The notes under the pieces were generated by a model. That model was not told the origin of the DNA, made no database searches, and saw only the letters and a program-made list of their open reading frames with translations. 64,000 nucleotides of DNA from the NCBI RefSeq assembly GCF_004364335.1, contig NZ_SOCR01000003.1, positions 124,001 through 188,000 on the forward strand, written 5' to 3'. Shown piece after piece: positions 18,733 through 30,241 of this stretch (its first letter is position 1; each line of letters opens with the position of its first letter). The DNA is from Pseudomonas graminis (GTDB lineage Bacteria > Pseudomonadota > Gammaproteobacteria > Pseudomonadales > Pseudomonadaceae). The position numbers and the translations under genes are program-made.

Positions 18733-19989
18733 GTGTTGCGCATGCTGTTATTGATCGGAGCCTGTTTGCTGGGGCTCAACGCACAGGCGGCCACGGGCGA
18801 TATCGCGATGCTGGATCGCTCGGTCTGGCCGGAGGCGCTGGAAACGCCGCAGCTGTTCGACGTCGCGTCTCGCGCGCAAATTCTCAGCTTCGCCCATCAG
18901 TTGCTGGAAAGCGAAAACCTCAGCGACGCCCAGCTTGGCGCGCGCCTGGGCCTGCGCCAGATCAACCTGCCGACGATCAACCTGATCCGCACACGGTTGT
19001 GGGCGCGCCTGTTCGAGAACTGGACATTCGCTGAAAAAACCTGCGAAGCCGACGCCTCCTTCTGCGTGCTGGTCGACGACGTGCCCATGCTGCGCCAGCG
19101 CGCCGCCGAGTACAAAGTGGCCGATGATTCCTTCTACGCGCAGTGGGCAGCGCCGGCCGATGCCTTCAACCAGCGTTATCTCAACGAACTGTTGCGCATG
19201 GCCGCCTTGTTCCCGCAGACCAGCAGTGAGATCGAGCGCTACAACTCCGATGAACTCAGTGGCGAGGAAATGCCGGACCGGACCTTCCTGCTCAATTTCG
19301 AGAGCGGTCCGACCGTCGCTGATGGCGCCACGGACTGGCTGGCTGACTTCATGCGCCAGCAGAAGATCACCGCGACGTTCTTCGTCCTGGGCAAAAGCCT
19401 GCAGAGTCGTCTCGACAGCACCTCGGCGCAGGCGCTGCAAAACGTCTACCGGCAGCAATGCGTGGGCCTGCAAGGTTGGGAGTTCAGGTCCCATGCCCAG
19501 TGGCGCGACTGGCAGGACTCCATCGAGCGTACGGCCGCGCTGGTTCAGCAGGTGCTGCCGGACAATTTCGTGCCGCTGTTCCGACCGCCTTACGGGCATC
19601 GTCGGGCCGACAGTGCGCCGTTCTTCCGTGATCAGCAGTTGCGGGTTTCGCTGTGGAACATCGATTCCCAGGACAGCACCGGACGCATCAGCGCCGAGCA
19701 GGCCGCCAACCGTGTGCTGACGCTGATGCTGCTCTGGCGGCGCGGCAATGTGGTGTTCCATGACAGCACGGACAAGCCTCAGCAGGCGGTGCCATGGCTG
19801 ATGGCCAATACGGCGCAAAGCGGGGTGATCTGGGAAGACTGCCATATCTATCCGCAGCAGTTGGCGGACGAAGAAGATATGCCGGATGACGAGGCTGACA
19901 CGCCAGACGATGACGCCGCAGAAGAGTCCACCGATCAGCCGGGTGCAGCGGTTGAGCAGACGGTGTCGCCAGTGAAGGAAGGGGAGTAA
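18733..19989 (+). CDS. Polysaccharide-deacetylase-like exported protein with degenerate active site
   Basis: Exported protein with a NodB-type fold in its C-terminal half. The GTG start has GGGAG just upstream and gives a signal peptide (MLRMLLLIGACLLGLNAQA). Residues 20-180 match nothing I recognise. From about residue 190 the deacetylase motifs can be followed. Motif 1 reads NFESGP instead of TFDDGP, and motif 2 keeps only one histidine (RSHAQWRDW). Motif 3 (RPPYG), motif 4 (NIDSQD) and motif 5 (VVFHD) look intact. The last 45 residues are very acidic. The loss of the usual metal-binding Asp and His suggests no metal-dependent catalysis, or a changed one. Confidence 0.75.
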   Translation: MLRMLLLIGACLLGLNAQAATGDIAMLDRSVWPEALETPQLFDVASRAQILSFAHQLLESENLSDAQLGARLGLRQINLPTINLIRTRLWARLFENWTFAEKTCEADASFCVLVDDVPMLRQRAAEYKVADDSFYAQWAAPADAFNQRYLNELLRMAALFPQTSSEIERYNSDELSGEEMPDRTFLLNFESGPTVADGATDWLADFMRQQKITATFFVLGKSLQSRLDSTSAQALQNVYRQQCVGLQGWEFRSHAQWRDWQDSIERTAALVQQVLPDNFVPLFRPPYGHRRADSAPFFRDQQLRVSLWNIDSQDSTGRISAEQAANRVLTLMLLWRRGNVVFHDSTDKPQQAVPWLMANTAQSGVIWEDCHIYPQQLADEEDMPDDEADTPDDDAAEESTDQPGAAVEQTVSPVKEGE

Positions 19990-20302
19990 CGAGGAAGTAT
20001 GTCGGAAATTTCTGAGGATTTGTCCCGGACCGGACTTCCGACTGTAAACGTGGCTGACCCATCCGCCAAGGGCTAATTTGCCCCCTGAAAAATAAACTTC
20101 AAAAAGCGCCGAAACGCGTTTTTATGTCATCGGTTTTGCGGTATTACGACAACAGACCGCCGAACCCTGCAACACAGGTGGCGTCATCCCAGACCCACTT
20201 TGCGCAATTTTCTCCTGCCTCAAGGGGAAAGCCTCGGCGGCCTTTTCGTGGCGCAGCATCGCTGTGTGTTGCGTCACTTGGCTACTACAAAGGTGAGCGA
20301 GT
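19990..20302. other. Intergenic region, 313 bases
   Basis: An imperfect hairpin (aaaaagcg / cgcgttttt with a bulged G, 20101-20123) followed by T's may end the upstream gene. The rest should hold the promoter of the PhoH-like gene, but I cannot point to clear -35/-10 elements. No reading frame here is convincing. Confidence 0.4.
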
Positions 20303-21697
20303 ATGGATGACCACGGACGCACCCCTTCCTCTAACCAGCCAATCCTCTACGTGCTCGATACCAACGTATTGATCCATGATCCAAACGCGCTTCTGAATTT
20401 CGAAGAACACCACGTTGCACTCCCCATGACGGTCCTCGAAGAACTGGACAAGCTCAAGGCGGGCAAGCACTCGGTCGCTGCCGAATGTCGGCAGGCGATC
20501 CGGTTGATTGACAAGACACTCGGCGAAGCGACCCCGGAGGAGGTCGAAAAAGGCGTACCGATCGATCGCGGTACAGGCGTTTTCAAGGGTTATCTGTCCA
20601 TCCTCATGAACAAGCGGCAAGAGCCCAACCGGGTGCTGCCCGACAACCTCAATGACAACATCATCATCAACCAGTTGATTGACCTGCATGCGCGGAAAAA
20701 GGACACGCGCATCGTACTGGTCACCAAAGACATCAACATGCGCCTCAAGGCGCGGGCCTGCGGCATCGAGGCCGAGGATTACAGCACCGACCAACTGGTC
20801 GACGATGTGTCGATGCTGTCTCGCGGTTACCACAATATGACCGGCTCTTTCTGGGACCGGGTGAGCAAGGTCGACACCCGTCAGGATCACGGCCGCACCT
20901 GGCACAAAGTGCAGATGATCGAGCAGATTCCGTCTGTGCACATCAATGAATTCATCATCGATGAGCAAGGCTTCGTCGGCTGGGTCAAAGGCGTCAAGCC
21001 TGATGAGTTGCTGCTGCTGGACATGCATCAAGAGCCCCTGCTGCACCAGGAGGCGTGGGGGCTGAAACCGCGCGACATCTATCAGGGGCTGGCGCTGTTC
21101 GCGCTGCTCGATCCGGATATTCATCTGGTCAACCTGTCCGGCGCGGCCGGTTCGGGCAAGACCATTCTCGCCCTGGCCGCTGCCATCGAGCAGACCATGG
21201 TCAGCAAGCGTTATCGCCGCATCATCGCTACCCGCAGCGTGCAGGGGCTCGACCAGGAGATCGGCTTTCTTCCCGGCACCGAAGCAGAAAAGATGGAGCC
21301 ATGGCTTGGCGCGATCACCGACAACCTGGAAGCGTTGCACATGGACGATGAAAACACCCATGGCAGCGTCGATTACATTCTGAGCAAGGTGCCGCTGCAG
21401 TTCAAATCCCTCAACTACATCCGGGGCCGAAGCTTCCAGCAGAGCCTGATCCTGATCGATGAATGCCAGAACCTCACGCCGCACCAGATGAAAACCATCA
21501 TCACCCGTGCTGGCGCCGGTTCCAAAGTAGTCTGCCTGGGCAACCTGGCACAGATCGATACCCCTTATCTGTCGGCCACCAGTTCGGGGCTGACCTACCT
21601 GACGGAGCGTTTCAAGGATTTCCCCAACGGCGTGCACATCAGTCTGCAAGGTGTCCCACGCTCGATCCTGGCTGAATACGCGGAGAGCCATTTGTAA
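20303..21697 (+). CDS. PIN-domain / PhoH-family ATPase
   Basis: Fusion of an N-terminal PIN nuclease domain and a C-terminal PhoH-type P-loop ATPase (464 residues), probably an RNA-processing helicase-nuclease. The PIN domain (about 14-150) has the acidic residues of VLDTNVLIHDP and of VTKDINMRLKA. The ATPase half carries the Walker A LSGAAGSGKTILALA (about 275) and Walker B LILIDECQNLTPHQ. A strong ribosome site (AAGGTGAG) precedes the ATG. The exact RNA target is not known from sequence. Confidence 0.9.
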   Translation: MDDHGRTPSSNQPILYVLDTNVLIHDPNALLNFEEHHVALPMTVLEELDKLKAGKHSVAAECRQAIRLIDKTLGEATPEEVEKGVPIDRGTGVFKGYLSILMNKRQEPNRVLPDNLNDNIIINQLIDLHARKKDTRIVLVTKDINMRLKARACGIEAEDYSTDQLVDDVSMLSRGYHNMTGSFWDRVSKVDTRQDHGRTWHKVQMIEQIPSVHINEFIIDEQGFVGWVKGVKPDELLLLDMHQEPLLHQEAWGLKPRDIYQGLALFALLDPDIHLVNLSGAAGSGKTILALAAAIEQTMVSKRYRRIIATRSVQGLDQEIGFLPGTEAEKMEPWLGAITDNLEALHMDDENTHGSVDYILSKVPLQFKSLNYIRGRSFQQSLILIDECQNLTPHQMKTIITRAGAGSKVVCLGNLAQIDTPYLSATSSGLTYLTERFKDFPNGVHISLQGVPRSILAEYAESHL

Positions 21698-21743
21698 ACC
21701 TGTGGTCCATCGCTTTACATGAACATCCACTCACCGCTGAACT

Positions 21744-21831
21744 TGTAGGAGCCGGCTTGCTGGCGAACGCGTCCAGTCATTCACTGCAACTGTGACTGAT
21801 ACACTGCATTCGCCAGCAAGCCGGCTCCTAC
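21744..21831. repeat. REP doublet (REPIN) between phoH-like gene and moaC
   Basis: The arms tgtaggagccggcttgctgg and its complement (ending 21831) enclose a spacer. This is the GCCGGCTTGCTGGCGAA class, also found at 48052, 48245, 52191 and (variant) 55858. Confidence 0.9.
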
Positions 21832-21921
21832 GACCCGCGCCTAACGCGGTTTCTCACCCAGCCCGATGCAGTTCGGGTCTTATCGGCGTTACAATCCCCG
21901 CTCCTGTTCAGGAGTCATCCC

Positions 21922-22407
21922 GTGCTCACTCATCTCGATTCCCAAGGTCGCGCCCACATGGTCGACGTCACTGAAAAAGACGTGACGTTCCGTGAAGCCG
22001 TGGCCGAAGCGCGCGTGCGCATGCTGCCCGAAACCCTGCAAATGATCGTCGCAGGCGGGCATCCAAAAGGGGACGTCTTTGCCGTCGCCCGCATCGCCGG
22101 CATTCAAGCCGCGAAGAAAACCAGCGATTTGATACCCCTCTGTCACCCGCTGATGCTCACGGGTGTGAAGGTCGAACTCACCGCCCAAAGCCCTGACACC
22201 GTGCACATCGTTGCCCGCTGCAAACTCTCCGGCCAGACCGGGGTGGAAATGGAAGCGCTGACCGCCGCCAGCATCGCCGCTCTGACCATCTACGACATGT
22301 GCAAGGCGGTGGACCGCGGCATGACCATCGAGCACGTGCGGCTGCTCGAAAAGCTCGGTGGCAAAAGTGGACACTTCATTGCCGACGAACAGGTGAGCGC
22401 CCAATGA
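21922..22407 (+). CDS. moaC: Cyclic pyranopterin monophosphate synthase MoaC
   Basis: Second step of molybdenum cofactor synthesis: converts the MoaA product to cyclic pyranopterin monophosphate. The GTG start has CAGGAG upstream and gives 161 residues. Family signatures are [32 protein letters not shown] and the C-terminal [24 protein letters not shown] motif. Its stop overlaps the start of moaD (ATGA), forming a moaCDE operon; moaA and moaB are not in the window. Confidence 0.97.
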   Translation: MLTHLDSQGRAHMVDVTEKDVTFREAVAEARVRMLPETLQMIVAGGHPKGDVFAVARIAGIQAAKKTSDLIPLCHPLMLTGVKVELTAQSPDTVHIVARCKLSGQTGVEMEALTAASIAALTIYDMCKAVDRGMTIEHVRLLEKLGGKSGHFIADEQVSAQ

Positions 22408-22655
22408 CCATTCACGTGCAAGTCCAGTTCTTCGCGCGTTTTCGCGAAACCCTCGGCACCGAGAGCGAAACCCTGGAAGGCGCGTTCGCTACCGTCGACG
22501 CCGTGCGCCAGCATTTGCTCGAGCGCGGGGGTGTGTGGGAAGTGCTGAGCGAGAAAGGCATCATGTGCGCCCGCAATCAGGAGCTTTGCTCCCTGGACAC
22601 GCCCGTTGAGCCAGGCGATGAAGTGGCGTTCTTTCCGACTGTCACCGGAGGTTGA
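22404..22655 (+). CDS. moaD: Molybdopterin synthase small subunit MoaD
   Basis: Ubiquitin-like sulfur carrier of molybdopterin synthase. The start is the ATG overlapping the moaC stop, giving 83 residues; a longer frame inside moaC is rejected. The C-terminus ends VTGG, the diglycine that is adenylated and thiocarboxylated. It is followed after one base by moaE. Confidence 0.96.
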   Translation: MTIHVQVQFFARFRETLGTESETLEGAFATVDAVRQHLLERGGVWEVLSEKGIMCARNQELCSLDTPVEPGDEVAFFPTVTGG

Positions 22656-22656
22656 T

Positions 22657-23106
22657 ATGAGCGTGCGAGTGCAAGCCGCTGCGTTCGATCCCGGTGCTGA
22701 AGTCAACGCCATGCACGACGCCAACGTCGGCGTGGGTGCGGTGGTCAGCTTTGTCGGCTACGTACGGGATTTCAACGACGGCCGTGAAGTGGCGGGGATG
22801 TTCCTTGAACACTATCCCGGCATGACCGAGAAAGCGTTGCTCAAGATTGTCGACGAAGCGCAGCAGCGCTGGCCGTTGCTCAAGCTGGAAGTGATACATC
22901 GGGTGGGCGAGTTGGCGCCGGGCGAGCCGATCGTGTTCGTCGCTGCAGCCAGCGCCCATCGCCAGGCGGCATTCGAGGCTTGTGATTTCGTCATGGACTA
23001 CCTGAAAACCCGAGCGCCGTTCTGGAAGAAGGAAAACACGTCGCAAGGTCCACGCTGGGTGGAAGGGCGCGACAGCGACCACAAGGCTGCGGATCGCTGG
23101 AAATAG
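22657..23106 (+). CDS. moaE: Molybdopterin synthase catalytic subunit MoaE
   Basis: Large subunit of molybdopterin synthase, which takes sulfur from MoaD to build the dithiolene. The start is the ATG at 22657 after GGAGGTTGAT, giving 149 residues. Typical stretches are GAVVSFVGYVRDFNDG, LEHYPGMTEKAL and HRQAAFEACDFVMDYLKTRAPFWKKE with the active-site lysines. It is the last gene of moaCDE. Confidence 0.96.
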   Translation: MSVRVQAAAFDPGAEVNAMHDANVGVGAVVSFVGYVRDFNDGREVAGMFLEHYPGMTEKALLKIVDEAQQRWPLLKLEVIHRVGELAPGEPIVFVAAASAHRQAAFEACDFVMDYLKTRAPFWKKENTSQGPRWVEGRDSDHKAADRWK

Positions 23107-23122
23107 ACTGCAAACTCAGCGT

Positions 23123-23258
23123 TGTAGGAGCGTGGCTTGTCCCGCGATCTGCCGGGAACCGGCAGTCTGGCCAACAAATGTGGTGTGTCAGATACAGCCC
23201 CATTCCCAGCCATTGCGACGACTGCGTCGCCGATCGCGGGACAAGCCACGCTCCTACA
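23123..23258. repeat. REP doublet (REPIN) between moaE and rhlB
   Basis: The arms tgtaggagcgtggcttgtcc (from 23123) and its complement (ending 23258) form a third sequence class with a longer spacer. It lies between convergent genes and reaches within 10 bases of the rhlB stop. Confidence 0.9.
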
Positions 23259-23268
23259 GGTGTGTGGC

Positions 23269-24735
23269 TTACTCCGCCGCAGGAATCGCCCGCTGCACGC
23301 GCACCACAGGGCGCAACAACACGGTCGGCGGCGTTTCACAGCTGATCTTGCGACCCAGCTTCTCTTCAATCGAGGGCAGCTGATAGGAGTCGTCTTCACC
23401 GGCGAAGCTGATCGACACGCCGTCAGCGCCTGCACGACCGGTCCGGCCGATACGGTGTACGTAGTCGTCGGGGACTTCCGGCAGGGTGAAGTTGATCACG
23501 TGGCTGATGGCGTCGATGTGAATCCCTCGACCTGCAACGTCAGTGGCCACGAGCACGCGAATCTTGCCTTCGCGAAAGCCTTCCAGCGTCTTGATGCGCT
23601 TGTGCTGGGGCACGTCGCCTGAGAGCTGCGCGGCATTGATGCCGTCGCGCACCAAGCGCTCTTCGATACGCCGCACTTCGTCCTTGCGGTTGGCGAATAC
23701 CATCACCCGCTCCCAACCGTGATCATTGATCAGGTTGAACAGCAGCTTGTATTTATCAGCGCCGGCAACGGCATAGATGTGCTGCTCGACCGTGTCGCTG
23801 GCGACGTTCAGTGACTCGATCTCGACAATCGCAGGATCTGTCGTCCACTGCTTGGCCAGGTTCATCACGTCTTCGGTGAAGGTGGCGGAGAACAGCAGCG
23901 TCTGGCGCTCCCCCTTGTGCGGGGTCTGGCGAATGATCGAGCGGACCTGAGGGATGAAGCCCATGTCCAGCATGCGGTCAGCTTCGTCCAGCACCATCAC
24001 CTCAACCATGTCCAGATGCACTTCGCCGCGCTGGGCGAAGTCAAGGAGACGGCCTGGCGTGGCGACCAGAATGTCGCAGTGTCGGGCTTCGAGGTGTTTG
24101 AGTTGCTTGTCGAAATCCATGCCGCCGACGAACGTCATCACGTTGAGGTCGGTGTACTTGGTCAGCGCCTCGGCGTCCTTGGCGATCTGCACCACCAGTT
24201 CGCGGGTCGGCGCAATGATCAGCGCACGGGGTTCACCCATGTAGCGCTCTTTCGGCGGCGGCGTCTGGGTCAGCTGGGTAATGATGGAAATCAGGAAGGC
24301 GGCGGTCTTGCCGGTGCCGGTCTGGGCACGGCCGATGGCATCACGGCCTTTGAGGGTATAACCCAGAACGCCGGCCTGGATCGGCGTGCAGTACGGGAAA
24401 CCCAGGTCCTGAATGGCGTGCATCAATTCGGGGGCAAGGGGGAAATCGTGGAAACGGGTTTTGCCTTCTTGGGGTTCGACAGCGAAGTCTTCGGGTTTCC
24501 AGGGAATGACGACGGGCTTGGGCGCGCGTTCACGGCGCTGACGTTCAGCCTTCACGGGCGACGCAGCGACCGGTGCGGTGGCTGCCGAATGCTCGGGCGC
24601 AGGCACGTGCACTTCTGCGGCTGACGGTTCCCGCGAGACGCTTTCGGTCTGGCGTTGGGGGACGGGGAGGGCAGCAGCAGGCGCGAGCGGCTCAGCCTCG
24701 CTTTTTCCGAACATCTTTTTAAGTGCTTTGAGCAC
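23269..24735 (-). CDS. rhlB: ATP-dependent RNA helicase of the RhlB type
   Basis: DEAD-box helicase that unwinds structured RNA, likely in the degradosome. The first 100 residues form a low-complexity, proline/alanine and then arginine-rich tail. The helicase core follows, with [11 protein letters not shown] (motif I), PTRELV (Ia), VLDEADRM (II), SAT (III) and [10 protein letters not shown] (VI). It has 488 residues, starting [12 protein letters not shown]. It is convergent with moaE. The paralogues RhlE and DeaD are alternatives, but the start and tail favour RhlB. Confidence 0.88.
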   Translation of the reverse strand: MLKALKKMFGKSEAEPLAPAAALPVPQRQTESVSREPSAAEVHVPAPEHSAATAPVAASPVKAERQRRERAPKPVVIPWKPEDFAVEPQEGKTRFHDFPLAPELMHAIQDLGFPYCTPIQAGVLGYTLKGRDAIGRAQTGTGKTAAFLISIITQLTQTPPPKERYMGEPRALIIAPTRELVVQIAKDAEALTKYTDLNVMTFVGGMDFDKQLKHLEARHCDILVATPGRLLDFAQRGEVHLDMVEVMVLDEADRMLDMGFIPQVRSIIRQTPHKGERQTLLFSATFTEDVMNLAKQWTTDPAIVEIESLNVASDTVEQHIYAVAGADKYKLLFNLINDHGWERVMVFANRKDEVRRIEERLVRDGINAAQLSGDVPQHKRIKTLEGFREGKIRVLVATDVAGRGIHIDAISHVINFTLPEVPDDYVHRIGRTGRAGADGVSISFAGEDDSYQLPSIEEKLGRKISCETPPTVLLRPVVRVQRAIPAAE

Positions 24736-24849
24736 GGTGATCTCATCGAGTGATTTAGGAATGTACGCCGGGGAGTGTAAAGCAAGAACCCGGCGCGGCG
24801 TAGTGTCCTAGCAAATCCACAACGCAATTGGAAGGATCAAATGAGTGGA

Positions 24850-25995
<1,146 letters not shown>

Positions 25996-27027
25996 ATGAA
26001 GATGTTGAAATCCACCCTGGCTGTAGTGGCCGCCGCTGCAGCGCTCGGTCTGACCGGGTTCGCTCAAGCGGGTGCCAAGCTGGACGCCATTCAGAAGAAG
26101 GGCTTTATTCAGTGCGGCGTCAGTGACGGTCTGCCAGGCTTCTCGGTTCCGGACGCCAGCGGCAAGATCCAGGGCATCGACGCCGACTTCTGCCGCGCTG
26201 TTGCTGCCGCAGTGTTTGGCGACGCGACCAAGGTCAAGTTCAGCCAGCTGAACGCCAAAGAGCGCTTCACCGCGCTGCAGTCCGGCGAAATCGACATCCT
26301 GTCGCGTAACACCACCTGGACCAGCTCCCGCGACGCGAGCATGGGTCTGGTATTCCCGGGCTTTGTCACTTATTACGACGGCGTTGGCTTCCTGGCCAAC
26401 AGCAAGCTGGGCGTGAAAAGTGCCAAGGAACTGGACGGCGCGACCATCTGTATTCAAGCCGGTACCACCACTGAGCTGAACGTGTCGGACTACTTCCGCG
26501 CCAACAACCTCAAGTACACCCCGATCACGTTCGACACCTCCGACGAAAGCGCCAAGTCGCTGGAGTCCGGTCGTTGCGACGTCCTGACCTCCGACAAATC
26601 CCAGCTCTACGCACAGCGCTCCAAGCTGGCCTCGCCGAAGGACTACGTCGTTCTGCCTGAAACCATCTCCAAAGAACCGCTGGGCCCAGTTGTTGCCCGT
26701 GGCGACGAAGACTTCAGCACCATCGTTCGCTGGGTTGGCTACGCGCTGCTGAACGCGGAAGAAGCAGGCGTCACGTCGAAAAACGTTGAAGCCGAAGCCA
26801 AATCCACCAAGAACCCTGACGTGGCCCGCTTGCTGGGTGCCGACGGCGACTACGGTCCGCAGCTCAAGCTGAAGAAAGACTGGGTCGTACAGATCGTCAA
26901 GCAAGTCGGTAACTACGGCGAAATGTTCGAGAAGAACCTGGGCGCAGGCACTCCTTTGGAGATCGCTCGCGGTCAGAACGCTCTGTGGAACGCTGGCGGC
27001 ATTCAATACGCACCACCAGTGCGTTGA
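25996..27027 (+). CDS. aapJ: General L-amino acid ABC transporter, periplasmic binding protein AapJ
   Basis: Periplasmic receptor that delivers L-amino acids to AapQM. A signal peptide (MKMLKSTLAVVAAAAALGLTGFAQA, cut near residue 25) precedes a family 3 solute-binding domain with KKGFIQCGVSDGLPGFS and IQAGTTTELNVSDYF. It has 343 residues and a strong ribosome site (CTGGAGG). It is the first of four genes in aapJQMP. The family is broad, so the preferred amino acid cannot be read from sequence. Confidence 0.93.
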   Translation: MKMLKSTLAVVAAAAALGLTGFAQAGAKLDAIQKKGFIQCGVSDGLPGFSVPDASGKIQGIDADFCRAVAAAVFGDATKVKFSQLNAKERFTALQSGEIDILSRNTTWTSSRDASMGLVFPGFVTYYDGVGFLANSKLGVKSAKELDGATICIQAGTTTELNVSDYFRANNLKYTPITFDTSDESAKSLESGRCDVLTSDKSQLYAQRSKLASPKDYVVLPETISKEPLGPVVARGDEDFSTIVRWVGYALLNAEEAGVTSKNVEAEAKSTKNPDVARLLGADGDYGPQLKLKKDWVVQIVKQVGNYGEMFEKNLGAGTPLEIARGQNALWNAGGIQYAPPVR

Positions 27028-27092
27028 TTGACCTGCATCCGGCTGCGTGAATCGCAGCCGGGCGCTTTGTTGCATTTCTTCCGGGGCACTCC

Positions 27093-28274
27093 ATGCAAAA
27101 TCAAATCAGCGCACCCAAGCAGAGGCTCAGCCTCAGCGACCCTAAAGTGCGTGCGTGGCTATTTCAGATAATTACGGTTGTCGCCGTAGTCGCGATGGGT
27201 TGGTATCTGTTCGATAACACCCAGACCAACCTGCAACACCGGGGTATCACTTCAGGTTTCGGTTTCCTTGAAAACAGTGCCGGTTTCGGCATCGCGCAGC
27301 ACCTGATTCCGTTCACGGAGTCGGACACCTACGCGCGGGTTTTCCTGATCGGTTTGCTCAACACGCTGCTGGTGACCTTCATCGGCGTGATACTCGCGAC
27401 CCTGCTGGGCTTCATCGTCGGTGTCGCGCGTCTGTCCAACAACTGGATCATCAACAAGCTGGCGACGGTTTACGTTGAAGTTTTCCGTAACATTCCGCCG
27501 CTGCTGCAGATCCTGTTCTGGTACTTCGCGGTGTTCCTGACCCTGCCGGGTCCGCGGGCTGCCCACGGGTTTCTCGGCTCGTTCTTCGTCAGCAGCCGTG
27601 GTCTGAACATGCCGGCCGCGATTGCCACCGATGCGGCGTGGCCGTTCGTGATCAGCGTGGTACTGGCCATTGTCGCCATCGTGTTCATGACGCGTTGGGC
27701 GAACAAGCGCTTCGAAGCGACGGGCGTACCCTTCCACAAGTTCTGGGCAGGCCTTGCGCTGTTCCTCGTGATCCCGGCGCTCTGCGCGCTGATCTTCGGT
27801 GCACCGGTGCATTGGGAAGTGCCTGAGCTGAAAGGCTTCAACTTTGTTGGCGGCTGGGTGTTGATCCCGGAACTGCTGGCGCTGACCCTCGCGCTGACGG
27901 TTTATACGGCGGCATTCATTGCCGAAATCGTGCGTTCGGGCATCAAGTCCGTGAGCCACGGCCAGACCGAAGCGGCACGTTCGCTGGGCCTGCGCCCAGG
28001 GCCGACGCTGCGCAAGGTCATCATTCCGCAGGCCCTGCGGGTGATCATCCCGCCGTTGACCAGCCAATACCTGAACCTGGCGAAGAACTCGTCGCTGGCT
28101 GCCGGTATCGGCTACCCGGAAATGGTTTCGCTGTTCGCTGGTACCGTGCTCAACCAGACCGGCCAGGCCATCGAAGTCATTGCCATCACCATGAGCGTGT
28201 ACCTGGCGATCAGTATCAGCATTTCCCTGCTGATGAACTGGTACAACAAGCGCATTGCGCTGATCGAGCGGTGA
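27093..28274 (+). CDS. aapQ: General L-amino acid ABC transporter, permease AapQ
   Basis: Inner-membrane permease half of the transporter. The 393 residues include about eight membrane spans, and the family's large insertion between the first and last spans. The C-terminal coupling motif is EAARSLGLRPGPTLRKVIIPQAL, the EAA loop that contacts AapP. It is followed after 10 bases by aapM. Confidence 0.93.
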   Translation: MQNQISAPKQRLSLSDPKVRAWLFQIITVVAVVAMGWYLFDNTQTNLQHRGITSGFGFLENSAGFGIAQHLIPFTESDTYARVFLIGLLNTLLVTFIGVILATLLGFIVGVARLSNNWIINKLATVYVEVFRNIPPLLQILFWYFAVFLTLPGPRAAHGFLGSFFVSSRGLNMPAAIATDAAWPFVISVVLAIVAIVFMTRWANKRFEATGVPFHKFWAGLALFLVIPALCALIFGAPVHWEVPELKGFNFVGGWVLIPELLALTLALTVYTAAFIAEIVRSGIKSVSHGQTEAARSLGLRPGPTLRKVIIPQALRVIIPPLTSQYLNLAKNSSLAAGIGYPEMVSLFAGTVLNQTGQAIEVIAITMSVYLAISISISLLMNWYNKRIALIER

Positions 28275-28284
28275 GGAAACGCGC

Positions 28285-29382
28285 ATGACATCCCATACTT
28301 TCAAACCCGACATGCCACCGCCGAGCAAAGTCTTCGGCCCGGTGGCATGGATGCGCCAGAACCTGTTCTCGAGCTGGATCAACACGCTGTTGACCCTGTT
28401 CGCGATCTACCTGATCTGGCTGGTTGTTCCACCGCTGCTGAGCTGGGCCATCTTCGATGCCAACTGGGTCGGCACCACGCGCGAAGACTGCACCAAGGCC
28501 GGCGCCTGCTGGGTGTTCATCGAACAGCGCTTCGGCCAGTTCATGTACGGCTATTACCCGCAGGCGTTGCGCTGGAGGGTTGATCTGACCGTCTGGCTGG
28601 CGATCATCGGCGTCGCGCCGCTGTTCATCAAAATGATGCCGCGCAAGGCCGTCTACGGCCTGTCGTTCCTGTTCATTTACCCGATCGTTGCTTACTTCCT
28701 GCTGCATGGCGGCGTGTTCGGCCTTGACCTGGTTGCGACCAGTCAGTGGGGCGGCTTGATGCTGACCCTGGTGATCGCGACGGTGGGTATCGCCGGCGCG
28801 TTGCCGTTGGGTGTGGTGCTGGCATTGGGGCGTCGCTCCGAAATGCCGGCGATCCGCGTGATGTGCGTGACGTTCATCGAGTTTTGGCGAGGCGTCCCAT
28901 TAATCACTGTGCTGTTCATGTCGTCGGTGATGCTGCCGTTGTTCCTGCCTGAAGGCATGAACTTCGACAAGCTGCTGCGCGCACTGATCGGCGTGATTCT
29001 GTTCCAGTCGGCGTACGTGGCCGAAGTGGTTCGGGGCGGCATGCAGGCCATTCCGAAGGGGCAGTACGAAGCGGCTGCGGCCATGGGCCTCGGCTACTGG
29101 CGGCGCATGGGGCTGGTGATTCTGCCGCAGGCCCTGAAGCTGGTTATTCCGGGTCTGGTCAACACTGTGATCGCGTTGTTCAAGGACACGAGCCTTGTGA
29201 TCATCATCGGCCTGTTCGACCTGCTCAACAGCGTCAAACAAGCTGCCGCCGACCCCAAGTGGCTCGGCATGGCGACCGAGGGTTACGTGTTCGCGGCCCT
29301 GGTGTTCTGGATCTTCTGTTTCGGCATGTCCCGCTACTCCATGCATTTGGAGCGTAAGTTGGACACAGGCCACAAGCGTTAG
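28285..29382 (+). CDS. aapM: General L-amino acid ABC transporter, permease AapM
   Basis: Second permease of the heterodimer (365 residues). Membrane spans run through the whole length and the EAA loop reads [24 protein letters not shown]. Two cysteines in [12 protein letters not shown] lie in the extended periplasmic part seen in this family. It sits between aapQ and aapP with short gaps on both sides. Confidence 0.93.
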   Translation: MTSHTFKPDMPPPSKVFGPVAWMRQNLFSSWINTLLTLFAIYLIWLVVPPLLSWAIFDANWVGTTREDCTKAGACWVFIEQRFGQFMYGYYPQALRWRVDLTVWLAIIGVAPLFIKMMPRKAVYGLSFLFIYPIVAYFLLHGGVFGLDLVATSQWGGLMLTLVIATVGIAGALPLGVVLALGRRSEMPAIRVMCVTFIEFWRGVPLITVLFMSSVMLPLFLPEGMNFDKLLRALIGVILFQSAYVAEVVRGGMQAIPKGQYEAAAAMGLGYWRRMGLVILPQALKLVIPGLVNTVIALFKDTSLVIIIGLFDLLNSVKQAAADPKWLGMATEGYVFAALVFWIFCFGMSRYSMHLERKLDTGHKR

Positions 29383-29392
29383 GAGTTTTGTG

Positions 29393-30157
29393 ATGAGTGA
29401 AGCTATCAGTAAGCCTCTGGGCGCCGAAGGCATGATCCGGATGGAAGGCGTCCACAAGTGGTACGGCCAGTTCCACGTTTTGAAAGACATCAACCTGAAC
29501 GTGCGTCAAGGCGAGCGCATCGTCTTGTGCGGCCCGTCGGGCTCGGGCAAGTCGACCACCATTCGCTGCCTCAACCGTCTGGAAGAGCACCAGCAGGGTC
29601 GCATCGTGGTCGATGGCACCGAGCTGACCTCGGACCTGAAGCAGATCGAGACGATTCGCCGCGAAGTCGGCATGGTGTTCCAGCACTTCAACCTGTTCCC
29701 ACACCTGACCATCCTGCAGAACTGCACGCTGGCGCCGATGTGGGTGCGCAAGATGCCCAAGCGCAAGGCCGAAGAAATCGCCATGCATTATCTGGAGCGC
29801 GTGCGCATTCCGGAGCAGGCGCACAAGTACCCGGGGCAGCTTTCCGGTGGTCAGCAACAGCGTGTGGCGATCGCCCGCGCGCTGTGCATGAAGCCGAAAA
29901 TCATGCTGTTCGACGAGCCGACTTCGGCCCTCGACCCGGAAATGGTGAAAGAGGTGCTCGACACCATGGTCGGCCTGGCGGAAGAGGGCATGACCATGCT
30001 CTGCGTGACCCACGAAATGGGCTTCGCCCGCACCGTGGCCAACCGCGTGATCTTCATGGACAAAGGCGAAATCGTCGAACAAGCCGCGCCAAACGACTTC
30101 TTCGATAACCCGCAGAGTGATCGTACGCGCCTGTTCCTGAGTCAGATTCTGCATTGA
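29393..30157 (+). CDS. aapP: General L-amino acid ABC transporter, ATPase AapP
   Basis: Cytoplasmic ATPase that powers uptake. The start is the ATG at 29393, seven bases after AGGAG; a GTG just before it is less well placed. Walker A is GPSGSGKST at 47-55, the signature is [15 protein letters not shown], and Walker B is [14 protein letters not shown]. It has 254 residues. It is the last gene of the operon, with a terminator 24 bases downstream. Confidence 0.94.
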   Translation: MSEAISKPLGAEGMIRMEGVHKWYGQFHVLKDINLNVRQGERIVLCGPSGSGKSTTIRCLNRLEEHQQGRIVVDGTELTSDLKQIETIRREVGMVFQHFNLFPHLTILQNCTLAPMWVRKMPKRKAEEIAMHYLERVRIPEQAHKYPGQLSGGQQQRVAIARALCMKPKIMLFDEPTSALDPEMVKEVLDTMVGLAEEGMTMLCVTHEMGFARTVANRVIFMDKGEIVEQAAPNDFFDNPQSDRTRLFLSQILH

Positions 30158-30180
30158 TCGGTTGAAGTGGCAGCGTGAGA

Positions 30181-30207
30181 AACCCGGACTCAGGTCTGGG
30201 TTTTTTT
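30181..30207 (+). terminator. Terminator of the aapJQMP operon
   Basis: AACCCGGAC pairs with GTCTGGGTT (one G-T pair) and is followed by a run of seven T. Confidence 0.85.
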
Positions 30208-30241
30208 ATGCCCGCTGATCGCCCTGCAGCAGCGAACTGAC

